A DNA stretch of 60,050 nucleotides from Hirudo medicinalis (Eukaryota > Annelida > Clitellata > Hirudinida > Hirudinidae), in assembly GCA_011800805.1 (NCBI GenBank), contig MPNW01000104.1, forward strand, positions 63,270 to 123,319, in the 5' to 3' direction. Position numbers and translations under genes: made by a program. This document shows, piece by piece, positions 48,827 through 59,999 of the stretch. Position 1 is the stretch's first letter, and each line of letters opens with the position of its first letter. The notes beneath the pieces were generated by a model that had not been told where the DNA came from, did not search any database, and saw only the letters and a program-made list of their open reading frames with translations.

Positions 48827-49832
48827 AATGTAAAATAAATTTATCAACCCAACCATAAATGATATGCACTTCTAAGCCGAACTGCCAATTTGAAAATTTG
48901 CTATTCAACGAAAGTATTTTTTGCTCAAAACACCATAAAAGACCGACTAATCAGAATCAAATCAATCGCAACTCCTGTTAACTCCATAAAATTAATTAAT
49001 TTTAATTCATTTAAAAATACAAAGAGTGAAGTAAAAGTGAACTGAGACACGATTCTTCAATTTTTTTTCAACCGTGGGAACTTCAATCAACAGTTACAAC
49101 CAGGACTGTGAGGTGGTTGGAGAAGTGTCGGGTAAAAGCCAACTCACAGGCAACCACTTTTTCAGTTCTACAGAGATTTCCGGGGTCGTGACTTGGGGTG
49201 GGGTTGGGGAAGGAGTTAAGTACCAAAAGTCAAATCCTGTGAATTAGCTTTTGCCCGTCATTTGGCCAACATTCGGGCTGCGAAAAAGACTTGTTCGCAT
49301 CAAGACCAAGACAATAGGCGTACAAGACGAAACGAGTTAGCTGCCTCGAGAGGACGAGACTCCAGTTCGACTCGAATATCGTCCGCTCAATACCACGAAA
49401 GGATTCCTAAAATAAAAAAATGTTGAAGAAGATATTTCTTAGTAATTACCTCGAAGAACAACTTAGGACGAGGATTGGATGTTAGGAGATCCAATTATAT
49501 TATGATTGTAATTACAATTATTAAACATAAAAATAATATTAATGACAATAATTAATAGCTATTACACAATCATAATAATTGTAAATATACGTTGTTTTAA
49601 TAATAATGATTGATTATTGTTATTATTAATAATATTATTATTATTATAAGTTAATAAATATAACTTTTCGGCGGCTATGCAAATCGAAACCACAGTTGAG
49701 AAGCGTGAGTATTATATTCATTTGGCCACAGCAATACATCCGTGTTTAGAGATTTTCTTATTATGATTATGATTGTGATGATGGTGGTGGTGACGATGAT
49801 GACGATTCTTTTTCTTCTTCTTCTTCTTCTTC

Positions 49833-49864
<32 letters not shown>

Positions 49865-50371
49865 GTAAGAGATCCCTAAAACATGGTGCCTTATAAATTA
49901 GCTATGAATAACATTATTATTATTGTTATTATTATTATTATTATCAAAATATTATTATTTATTTTTTGCAATTGCATTTGTAAATATTTATGTTATTATT
50001 AAAGTTGTACCACGTCATCGAGAATGTTGACAATAGTTTTACAATGTTCTGCTCACGTCAACGACTACCAGTGGAACGCCTAAGTCACGCCTCACTGAAT
50101 TCTTTGCCGGGTTAAAAACTCGTTCGTGGTTCGTCATAGAAGCAAATTTGTTTGAACTCGTGGCAGATTTTACCTTTTACAGTATTTGAATTTATTTTTA
50201 AGGATTTAAGGCCGTCTGAAGTTTTATTGAAAAGTAAATTTTTGTATTCATTAATTTGCACAGATGCGATTAATTTGAATTGACGAGCATTATTTCTGGT
50301 TATCTTCTGGTTCTCATTTTTCCTAAATTTTCACTAATTAAATTTTTATTAACTAAAAATTTTTTATCCCG

Positions 50372-50625
50372 CGCCGCGTGCACTACAGAGACAGATCATT
50401 TCATGCGCGTGGAGCGCGGACTTGGAATGACCTCCCGCGGCATGTTAAGTCATCTGAGACAGTTGCCTCATTTAGAACCAATCTTAAAACTTATCTGTTC
50501 AACCAACGCATACGCATTTATCAACCCATGCTTAAGTGTTTTTATTTAGATTGATTTAGTGCTTTTTACATCCCGCCGTGGATACTTTGGCACTTAAAAC
50601 ATGAGTTCAAATAAATAAATTTCAC
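50372..50625 (+). mobile_element. 5'-truncated LINE (non-LTR retrotransposon) 3' end
   Basis: An open frame without ATG ends at 50554 and reads SFHARGARTWNDLPRHVKSS, then SFRTNLKTYLF, the characteristic C-terminus of reverse transcriptases of many animal non-LTR elements. A short 3' UTR with GGCACTTAAAAC follows and ends in an AAATAAATAAAT tail. Its GC content stands out from the surroundings. Dead fragment, 5'-truncated as is usual for these elements. Confidence 0.8.
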
Positions 50626-50639
50626 TTTTAATGACCTAA

Positions 50640-50767
50640 AATTCATTTTTTTCCCTTTTCACTCAACAAGTTATCGCTTATTTTACTTCCAAACTTATTA
50701 ACTTAATAACCGGAACTTCTTCCTGTAATTAAAGAATCCAACTCACTTGGAGCTTCACCAGCTGAAG
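50640..50767 (+). promoter_or_regulatory. Conserved proximal promoter of Ly6 copy 3
   Basis: The last roughly 100 bases before the ATG are shared with copy 4 (55,080-55,209) and more weakly with copy 2 (47,620-47,771). The best-kept part is TTAATAACCGGAACTTCTTC, containing an ETS-type CCGGAA core in copies 3 and 4; copy 2 has lost the core (ACAGGAAC). Also includes a TTATCGCTTA block. Confidence 0.45.
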
Positions 50768-51726
50768 ATGACGTACTTCATCACTTTTCTCATCTCCTTT
50801 TTGACTCTCATCGACTACAACTACGGATTGAATTGCTACTACTGCCTTCCGTGCAGTGGAACCAACGCAAGACTTGTGACTTGTGTTTCCGGCAAAAACT
50901 TCTGCTCCATCTTGAAAGGCACCGATCCCAGTAAGCAGATGGTGGATTCTTTTTTTTCCTGAATCCTTATAGCAATTGAGAAAATTTTAACCAGTTTAAA
51001 CAGTTGCTTAATTGAGTCTGATTTTTCAACGTATTTTCAGCTGGAGAAGAAAAAACTGCTAGACGCTGCGAGACGGCGGCTGACGCCGCGTCGGGAATTT
51101 GTTACTCCAACGGTACCTATGAAGATTACACGAACGTTCAGGCCTGCCTCTGCAACACGGATGGATGCAACTTCAATTACTCGACCTTAACCACCTCAAC
51201 AACGACTATAAAAACCACCACGACACCGACAACCGTTACAACACCTATAACAACTCAAACCAGCACCTCTAGATCAACCACGTCACAAACAAGCACTGCT
51301 ACCTCAACGTCTACCACCACCACAACAACAACTAGCAAAGTGCCCTCAGGTGGTATGGGTCCAACCACATTGCTTGGTGCCACCCTACCGCGTGGTTTGA
51401 CCTTTCCTTCGACATGGTTCCAGCCACCAAGTGTACCTGTTGGAGGAGTTACGCCCACGAGTTACCCCAATGTCTGGAGTGATCGATTCTCGACTTTGGT
51501 AAATCAGCTAACTACATTCGGGATTCCAAACGGCATCAGTACTGCCCAAGTTACTCAACAGCCTGTTAACTCCCCAGCGTTTTCGATCGCAGGAATCACG
51601 ACTACTGCGACGAAATCAGGCATAACCCCTCAGTCGAATTTATCGAAAGCAAGCAACCACTTGCAAAGCCAATGGTTGACGATGATTGTCCTTTTATTGT
51701 CCTCGGTTACTTTTAAATTCATGTAG
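50768..51726 (+). CDS. Ly6/uPAR-family protein with mucin-like stalk, copy 3
   Basis: Exons 50768..50930 and 51041..51726, 282 residues, the longest copy. Signal peptide as in copy 2, LU domain from LNCYYCLPC to CLCNTDGCN, then about 45 residues that are nearly all Thr, Ser, Pro and Lys, expected to be O-glycosylated. Next comes a conserved juxtamembrane part starting VPSGGMGPTTLLGAT, and a C-terminal hydrophobic tract WLTMIVLLLSSVTFKFM, a good GPI-anchor signal. The likely product is a cell-surface or shed mucin-stalked three-finger protein; the ligand is unknown. A polyadenylation signal AATAAA lies at 52030-52035. Confidence 0.88.
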
Positions 51727-51770
51727 TCTGAGATTTCCTTTCCTCTTCATGTGCAGATGTTCCACAGTAG

Positions 51771-53819
51771 GACTTGATGTTCTTCCATATCTTCTATGAC
51801 GTATCAGTGATATTTCTTTTGGTAAATCAGGCGCTGATCAATAATATAATAATGAGATTCATAATGAAAATTTGAGGAGTGCAATACGATTACAGCAGAG
51901 CCATTGAAGAATAATTTATTTTAGGATGGGTGTGACTTTATGTGAATTTTAAAAAAAGTATTTTGTCTGGGGTCTTTGACTTCTATTGTTTACTCTATTC
52001 TATTTCCCTTTTTCATTGCAAAGTATCGTAATAAAGGACTGGGCTCATATGACGAAGTTATAATTGGATTTATTCATTAAATATTCAGTTAACAAATGGG
52101 TGGTATTAACTGTAAATATCACTCTTATGAAATATTCCCGTTGCCAGATATTACATAATTTCCCCTTGTGTGATTTTTTGCTGAATAGGAATATTGGATA
52201 GCCTGGGATATTGAGTGGAATGTGAATGATCTTGTCTCAGATCTTATCTGGGATCTGTGGGAGGCTATGGCTTTAGCTATCCGCCATCATCGCGGCCCCA
52301 AAAGATTCTAAATATAAATGTCGATATAAATTTAAATACATGTGATGATGTTCTTCACGAGGATATGGAAGTAATTCAATTCCTGACGGCGTTCCACAGA
52401 CTGCTTGCAATGTTCATAAATGCGACCAGTAATGAAGGATGTCGAGAGAATTGACAAAATCAAGTCGATGATGAAGAGAATTAGAAATTCTTGTCTGGCT
52501 ACTGAGAAATTTTTGTAAAAATGTCTGAAGACTGTTGTGATGGATTGCACCACAAGACGGAATGGCCACAAAAGGATGATGGAGAGCAGATATAACATCA
52601 ATGAATCATTTCATGACTGGAAATGGGACACTTTTGGCACTCATCAAGGAATGAAAACCATTTGGAGAGTTAAGTAATATAAATAGTTCCTTTTGCTGAG
52701 AGCACAGACACAATGCAAAGAGGAGATCTATCCGAGGCCACAAAAAATTATTTTGAAAGAGGTTGTTGTACATTTTATTGTATCACATTCCATATATTTA
52801 TTAGGAGGAGTAGATGCTTGCTAAATTTAGACAAGAGTTATTTTGAAAGTTTACGCTTTAATGATCGAAAAGTTGTTAGAATAATTTTTTTTTACAGGAA
52901 AACTATGAACAGCTAAAATCATTTTTTGTTAAATAAGAAAATACAGAATAACTAAAAAATCTGAAAAATTAAAGCTTTACTGAAAAGTAATAACAACTAA
53001 CTGTAACTATGAAAAGCGGAACCAAAAGCAACTATGGTCTCTTGACGTCACACCCAGATTATAACCTATTGAATTTAGTCGTGCACAAGTCATGCATCAC
53101 TAGGCAGGAGGCCAATAGTCGTCGATGGTGTGTGTGGCCGTAGTGCCCGACATTTCCCCTGAGGGATGTTTTCTTGTAGCACGACTAAAGATTAATTGAG
53201 AATTCACTTATGAATCATAAAGCCTAAATTTATCAGACGTTATGTCGTTTAAATCAGCATGTTTCTTGAAGGTATTACGCAGTATTTTCTACGTTAAATG
53301 TCTAATTTATGGGTTTTCAAACCTTTTCTGATAACTTTAATGACTCAAAATGATATAATCGTTTTGTTGTTTTTTAATTTGAAACTTAATTTATCTATAA
53401 TTATTCAATACAATAGAATTTATGCAGTGTTAAATTCGAATCGTTCTTATTAAGTCTTGTAACTGACCAAGTCTTATTGTTCGCAATTTTCACTCACCGA
53501 ACTTGACAATTGCTTCAAAGTCAAAACCCCACCCCATAAAAAAAAAATTTGAAAAAACCTTCCACTACACACCCCAGGCCCCCCCCATGTTCATGACATC
53601 ATTTGTTGATGGTCCCATGGGTATTTTTCACATAAATAAATAAATAAATAATTAACTTGAATTGATAAATTATTATTGTTATTGTTGTCAGAATATAAAT
53701 ATATTATTTAACAGGCGTATCATGTTGCATTTTACTTGTTACGTTTCAGGATATTATTGTTATTATTATTATTATTATTTTAATTATAATTATAAATATT
53801 ATTAATATTATTGGTCGGA
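51771..53819. other. Spacer between Ly6 copies 3 and 4
   Basis: Mostly unique AT-rich sequence. It contains the copy 3 3' UTR and one minus-strand open frame (52332..52598) listed separately; a C-rich tract lies near 53,560-53,587. Confidence 0.5.
52332..52598 (-). CDS. Possible small membrane protein or exon, unrecognised
   Basis: ATG-started, 88 codons: MLYLLSIILLWPFRLVVQS, a basic linker, then a second hydrophobic segment EFLILFIIDLILSILSTSF and a polar C-terminus. Codon content looks less AT-biased than the surroundings, which is the main support. It could be the last exon of a multi-pass protein on the minus strand; no partner exon was found. No family recognised. Confidence 0.22.
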   Translation of the reverse strand: MLYLLSIILLWPFRLVVQSITTVFRHFYKNFSVARQEFLILFIIDLILSILSTSFITGRIYEHCKQSVERRQELNYFHILVKNIITCI

Positions 53820-54258
53820 GTGATTTCTCGGCAACTCGAATATCGTCCGCTCAACACCACGAAAGGATTCCTAAAATAAAAAATGTTGAAGAAGATATTT
53901 CTTAGTAATTACCTCGAAGAACAACTTAGGACGAGGATTGGTTGTTAGGAGATCCTTAAGAGGTATTTATATTATTTATATTAAATATTATAATTAAATA
54001 CTGCAATAATAATCATATTAACAACAACAACAATAATATTTAATGACAATAATGTACAATATTAATGTAATGTATATAGTTATAATCTAATATTAATTAA
54101 TATATTATAATATATTAATATTAATAATATATAAATAAAATATTAATTATATAATATAACATATTTTTATAATAATTTATTATAATATATATATATATAT
54201 ATTGTTTTAATAATATTAATTAATTGTTATATATTACATTGAATTATTATTAATATTA

Positions 54259-54273
54259 TTGCTATTATTATCA

Positions 54274-54304
<31 letters not shown>

Positions 54305-54306
54305 TA

Positions 54307-54386
<80 letters not shown>
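54259..54386. repeat. TTA microsatellite (about 42 units)
   Basis: Long, almost pure TTA/TTG run in the upstream flank of Ly6 copy 4; related runs occupy the same relative place upstream of copies 2 and 3. Confidence 0.93.
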
Positions 54387-54387
<1 letters not shown>

Positions 54388-55079
54388 GGAGGATGTCCAT
54401 CGAAACCACATTTGAGAAGCGTAACTGTTGTCATTCATTTAGCCTCAACAAGCATATCAGTATTTGCAGATTATATTATTATGATTATGATTGTGATGAT
54501 TATTACAAGGGACCCCTGAAACATGGCGCCTTATAAATTAATTATATTAACAATAACGATAACAATAATAATGACAATAAATATTATTATTCATTTTTAT
54601 AAACCTTTTCATAAATATTTATATTATTATTGAAGTTATCGAAATACCTTTTCAAGTCATAATAAGTCAGATAAGGCTGACACTAGTCCTCTTACAATGT
54701 TCTGCTCACGTCAATGACTACCACTGAAGTGCAGTACGACACGCCTGACTGAATTCTTTGGCGACCTTATTCGTGGTGAGCTGTAGAAGCTGGTTTGCTT
54801 AAAGTTGTGGTGAGACAGGTTTTACTGTTTACATGTCGTAATCGAATTTGCTTTCCTGGATCTAAGTTTTTCTGAAGTTCTACTGCGAAAGATTCGTTTG
54901 TGTTCATTAATTTGTGCGAATGCGATTAATTTGAATTAATTTAACGTTGTATTTAACGATAGAATATCCCAGCGCTTTTTGTAGTGGGCTCATTGGAAAA
55001 AGAATTATTAATAAACGAATTTTGAACAATTAATTTTTTATTCATTAAGGATTTCGCTTTCAAAAAACTCAAATTTATA

Positions 55080-55209
55080 TTTTCCTTTTTCTCACTGAGC
55101 AGATTATCGCTTACTTCACTCCCAAACTTACCAACTTAATAACCGGAACTTCTTCCTGTAATTGAAGAACTAAAGAATCCACCTGATTTTGGAGCTTCAC
55201 CAGCCGAAG
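55080..55209 (+). promoter_or_regulatory. Conserved proximal promoter of Ly6 copy 4
   Basis: Same elements as upstream of copy 3: TTATCGCTTAC, CCAAACTTA and ATAACCGGAACTTCTTCCTG, with the same spacing to the ATG within a few bases. Transcription start not visible. Confidence 0.45.
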
Positions 55210-56099
55210 ATGGCGTACTTCATCACTTTTCTCATCTCCTTTTTGACTCTCATCGACTACAACTACGGATTAAGTTGCTACTACTGCTTTCCGTGCAGTG
55301 GAACCAACGCAAGACTTGTGACTTGTACTTCCGACAAAAACCTCTGCTCCATCTTGAAAGGCACCGATCTCAGTAAGCAGATGGTGGATTCTTTTTTCTT
55401 ATTCTGAATCCTTGTCGCTAGAATATCAAAGTTGACAAACATATTTATGTTGAAGATAAACATTGAAATTTAGATAAATATTGTCCGGGTTAAACAGTTG
55501 CTTAATCGAGTCTTTGATTTTTCAATGCATTTTCAGCTGGAGAAGAAAAAACAGTTAGACGCTGCGAGACGTCCTCTGACGCCGTGTCAGGAACTTGTTA
55601 CTCCAACGGTACCTATGAAGATTACACGAACGTTCAGGCCTGCCTCTGCAACACGGATGAATGCAACTTTAATTACTCGACCTTAACCAAAACAATGACG
55701 TCACAAAGCGGCACTTCAACGTCTGCCACAACAACAACAACAACTAACAAAGCGATAGTCCTGACTCAACCGAGTTTCGTACCCTCAGGTGGTATGGGAC
55801 CAACCACATTGCTTGGCGCCACCCAGTCTCCTCTTTTGACCTTTCCTTCAAATCTCCAGACACCGAGTGCAACTAAGGGGGCGGTTATGCAAACGACTTA
55901 CGCCAATGCTTTGGACGTAACTCATCGACTCACCACGTGGCTGAATCAGCTGACGGAATTCGGAGATCCGCCCAGCGACACGACGAAATCAGGCACAACC
56001 ACTCAAACGAATTTCTCGAAAGCAAGCAACCACTCGCAAAGCCAATGGTTGACGATGATTGTCCTTTTACTGTCTTCGGTTACTTTTAAATTCATGTAG
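55210..56099 (+). CDS. Ly6/uPAR-family protein with mucin-like stalk, copy 4
   Basis: Exons 55210..55372 and 55537..56099, 241 residues. Nearly the same signal peptide (MAYFITFLISFLTLIDYNYG), LU domain from LSCYYCFPC to CLCNTDECN, a shorter Thr stalk than copy 3, the shared VPSGGMGPTTLLGAT block, and the identical anchor signal WLTMIVLLLSSVTFKFM. Its stalk differs from copy 3 by insertions and deletions more than by substitutions, as expected of repeat slippage. Polyadenylation signal AATAAA at 56449-56454. Confidence 0.88.
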
Positions 56100-57573
56100 T
56101 CTGAGATTTCTTTTCCCCTTCAAGTGCAAATGTTCCACAGTAGGACTTCAAGTTCTTCCATTTCTTCAATTGCATATTAGTGGCATTTTCCCAATCGTAA
56201 AATTATAATTAATTCGAATTAATTGATATTAAAAACAATTGATTGGAGAAATTGTTCATAAATGTTCATGGACCTTTGTCATGACTTGTGATGGAGATGG
56301 CTACAATTGCGGCATAATTTATATAATATAATAATATATAATTTATCATAGCAATAGTAATTATTATTTTTATTATTATTATTATTGTCTTTATCCTCCT
56401 GCAAAGCTCACCGCTCGAGATGTATAATCGCTCATTTATCAGTGAATTAATAAAAAAATATTGAAAAAAACCAAGTCATTGACTGTTATCAAACATTCAG
56501 CCGACCTAACGCTCAATCAGTGATTGAAGGGAATTATTTCAATCAAAACTTCCACTCATCAATCTCATTCCATAGAATTCGATCTATCGACACCATCATC
56601 CACTGGTCCATCTACCCATACATCCACCCATCCATTGACCCATACATCCACCCATTCATCAACATTGATCCACCCATCTATCCATCCTTCCCGCGCATCC
56701 GTCCATCGGCCGTCCACTCGTCTGCCTCTGCCAATAAATATATCCAACCCCATCATTTCAAGCCATTTGGTTTCTTCCTCCCAGCAGGAGTGCTTGCTTC
56801 AGAAGGATGCAAGTGAGATTTAAAACATATTTTACTGAAAAATATTATTAAATATTTTTAAATATAATATTTTTTTATAATAATAATAATTATTATTTTC
56901 TTATTACCCTGCCGTTGGCCTTAGAGGCCAAAACCGATCGGTCGGTTATTAAAAACTACAAATGTAGATTTAGTGACAATGGTTTTTGGCACTTAAAACA
57001 GTGCAAGCGTGTAACTGAAAAAGCAATCTCCTATAAATGGAGAGGTTATTATTAATAAAACATGTTTAAACGAAAATATTGAGCAGTTATATTGTTAATA
57101 AATGTTAATAAATAAATATTAATAATAATATTATTAATATTAATAATAAATATTAGTTAAAAGTAATTATTGATCATTATTTAAAAAATTGTTTATTTAA
57201 ATTTTAATTCCATGAAAAGATTATTATTGTAGGTGTTGTTGTTATTATTAATATTATTATTATTATTATTATAAAAATAGTTTAATAAGTAATTATTATT
57301 TTAAAAATATTTTATTGAAATATTTATTAATTGTGTACCATTAATTCTTACAAAAGCTTATCTGATGTTAACGATAAGACAATTAAATTCTGAATTATTA
57401 CAATTATTACGTCTGTAAATCGTTTAAATAAATTTAAATTAATAATATAAATTTGCAATAATAGTAAATGAATTTAATTGATTTAATGTAGTAATATTAA
57501 ATAAATGTAATTGATTTAATGTCATAATAATAAATGAATTTAAATGATCCAATGTAACAACATATTTTAATTC

Positions 57574-57627
<54 letters not shown>

Positions 57628-57740
57628 TAATTAATCCATCGTTATTACATTAACTGCTTTCATTCATAATTTAGAAAATCTAAAACCAGGAAAATCCTAG
57701 GCTGGGCGTGGTTAAGGAAGGAAGTTGTAATCGTGATGAG
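56100..57740. other. Repeat-rich region after the Ly6 cluster
   Basis: Contains degenerate CCATC repeats (56,590-56,720), a palindromic GGCCTTAGAGGCC with a GGCACTTAAAACAGTG block (56,910-57,020) resembling the LINE 3' tail at 50.59 kb, dense ATT tracts, and a CAAT tetranucleotide run (about 57,573-57,625). No gene seen. Confidence 0.6.
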
Positions 57741-57747
57741 GTGGTGA

Positions 57748-58032
57748 TTGAGGATTGCTGAGGAATGTAATATTCATTGCATTCATGTTGACGACTGCAA
57801 TATTCATCACGTGATGAGGACTGCATTCTTCATTACGCTTTGAGGGCTGTACCGGCCATTAAGCCTTAAGGACTGTAATATTCATTGAGTGTTTAGGACT
57901 GTAATATTCATTATGTGTTGAGGACTGTAACATTCATTATGTGTTAAGGAATGCACACTTCATTATGTGTTAAGGAATGTACACTTCATTATGTGTTGAG
58001 GACTGTAATGCTTTACATGCTCAGGGCTGTAA
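57748..58032. repeat. 26-28-bp minisatellite, about ten degenerate copies
   Basis: Unit close to GAGGACTGTAATATTCATTA plus TGTGTT, with copies becoming more alike toward the middle (57,880-57,990). Non-coding. Confidence 0.85.
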
Positions 58033-58734
58033 TAAAATAAAGTTAGACTTGCTTGAAACTGGTTTTTTTTTAGCGATTAAATTTGTTTTTAGATATATTC
58101 CTAGAAAAGCTACTTCGACTGCTATTTTTCTCAGGAAATATTTACAAACTTTCCATTAATAAATTACAAAGTCAAAGTTCTGCCACGAAAATGGGGAAGA
58201 TAAAAAAAAAATCGTCTCACAAAAACACATTTCAATTGATTTCATTTCGCATTTCAAGCTTTTTTCTCTCGATTTCTCTACAAAAAAAAAAAAAGAAGAA
58301 ACATTTTGACTTTAAGACTAATCTTCAGATTTCTTCGAAGCATTTCAAGCAATTGAATTGAATTGAATTGAAATGAAATCGCTTTTCTAAATTGCTCGCT
58401 CGTGGATAGAATGTCGATGACGTCGTTGTTATTGTTATTATTATTATTTTATTTATTATTTTATTTATTATTTGTCGAGGTAATGTTTCATTAAACGGAG
58501 TAATGACGATGGTGATGATCGCTGCTTACAATACAAACTACGTTACGTTACAATAATAAAAGATTATCTCTACAAAATAAAGAAACCACAATACAATGAT
58601 GCAATCGAAAATAAAAAAATAAAAGATAAATTTCCAGTTTTTAAAAAATACGAAATTTTAATCAATACACCTCGGAGAAGAAAAGTGCCTGGCGCGGAAA
58701 ACCGATGGTTTGAGGTGTCAGGTTGAGTTCAAAG

Positions 58735-58850
58735 AATGCCTCTCATCACGTGATCTCTTGCGCACGCCTCGCTAGCGCCGGCAGAGCGCTAACTTCTGCG
58801 CCGTCAATTATTCAATCCACGACGAACGCCATTTTAGAGAAGTTATTTTT
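58735..58850. promoter_or_regulatory. CpG-rich promoter-like patch with E-box and YY1-type site
   Basis: In otherwise AT-rich DNA this stretch has many CpGs, a TCACGTGA palindrome (58746-58753) and GCCATTTT (58828-58835), the reverse of the YY1 core AAAATGGC. It looks like a housekeeping promoter, but no coding exon follows within the window on either strand. The controlled gene may start beyond 60 kb. Confidence 0.4.
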
Positions 58851-59299
58851 GGCGATCAATTTTTAACAATTTAAACGAGTTTTTTTTTATAATTTTAGCA
58901 ATAAATCTTGTAACTTCAACTCTGCAAACTTAAGCAATTTCCGAGACAAATTTAATCTTTTTCGAAGATAAATTTTGACAAATAATTTTGATTAAAAAAA
59001 AATATTTTGCATTTCACTGATAATTCCTTTTTTTTTTTTTAAATTTTGAATCCCAAAAACTCGCCTCGAAATTAGAGAAAAGACATTTGTTGCACTTGGA
59101 GGACGGAAAAGCAAAATTCAAAGGCCTACATTTTCAACTTAATGCGAACCAATTTGAGCTCGAATGCAGGCTTCCATCTGTCGGTGGAAATATTAATTCC
59201 CACCTGGAGTTGGAATCAAAGAAAATATTTTGTACTCTTGTACTCACATGTACTTCTTAAGTTCTTCCATTTTTTTTTCTTTACAAGTAAATATTTGAA

Positions 59300-59515
59300 T
59301 GAGGGGTATGAATGGATGGATGAATGAGTAGATGGCTGGATGGATGGATGAGCAAGTGGAAGGGTGGATGGCTGGATGGATGGATGAGTAGATGGGTGGG
59401 TGGCTGGATGGATGGATGAGTAGATGGGTGGGTGGCTGGATGGATGGATGGATGAGTAGATGGATGATTAGGTGCGTAGATGGATGGATGGGAGGATGAA
59501 TTGATGGATGGACGT
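59300..59515. repeat. GGAT/GGATGGATGAGTAGAT repeat
   Basis: Tandem GGATGGATGAGTAGATGGGT units of about 35-40 bases built from GGAT tetranucleotides. Confidence 0.88.
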
Positions 59516-59869
59516 TGCTAGAAAGGATAGCAAGAGCACTCTGGGATGATTTATTTGTAATTGTTGAAATCTTGAATTGAAATTTTGATCCGATTAACAG
59601 GTGAGTTGATCGAGCACAATTCCGTATGATTTGTTATTAAAAATTAATCAATCGCTGTGCATGAGCAATAAAAATTCCAGGTGTTCACCACGGATTGTGA
59701 TCGGCAATCCGGAATATAGCAACAAAATTCTAAATTTTAAAAATAATAAAAACCTAATTTAAAAATATTGAAATTTTCTTTCAAAGAAAATCATCATTCG
59801 AGGTCGTTTCAATAAAATTAAAACGAACCGGGATCACAAATTACAGAAAATGTTAAGCAATTTTTTTTT

Positions 59870-59911
59870 AGATATTATTATTATTATTGTTATTGTTATT
59901 ATCATTATTAC

Positions 59912-59964
<53 letters not shown>

Positions 59965-59965
59965 G

Positions 59966-59999
<34 letters not shown>

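Larger units (their letters stand above)
49370..51770 (+). repeat. Segmental duplication block B (flank plus Ly6 copy 3)
   Basis: Begins with a block of about 120 bases (49,372-49,492) nearly identical to 53,836-53,957, then microsatellites, a GTTCTGCTCACGTCAA block (near 50,045), the conserved promoter and Ly6 copy 3. Aligns in order with block C (53.82-56.15 kb) and more weakly with 47.03-48.4 kb. A LINE fragment interrupts this block only. Confidence 0.85.
53820..56150 (+). repeat. Segmental duplication block C (flank plus Ly6 copy 4)
   Basis: Same order of elements as block B: the AATATCGTCCGCTCAA flank, TTA microsatellite (about 54,259-54,386), ACATGGCGCCTTATAAATTA tail-like block, GTTCTGCTCACGTCAA block (about 54,700), promoter and Ly6 copy 4. 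No LINE fragment. Confidence 0.85.

Noticed and set aside
54227..54519. Poly-Leu, poly-Ile and poly-Asn frames
   Set aside because: Three reading frames of one TTA microsatellite.
57748..58032. CRISPR-like array of short repeats
   Set aside because: Units are directly adjacent and degenerate with no unique spacers; it is a minisatellite in a eukaryotic genome.
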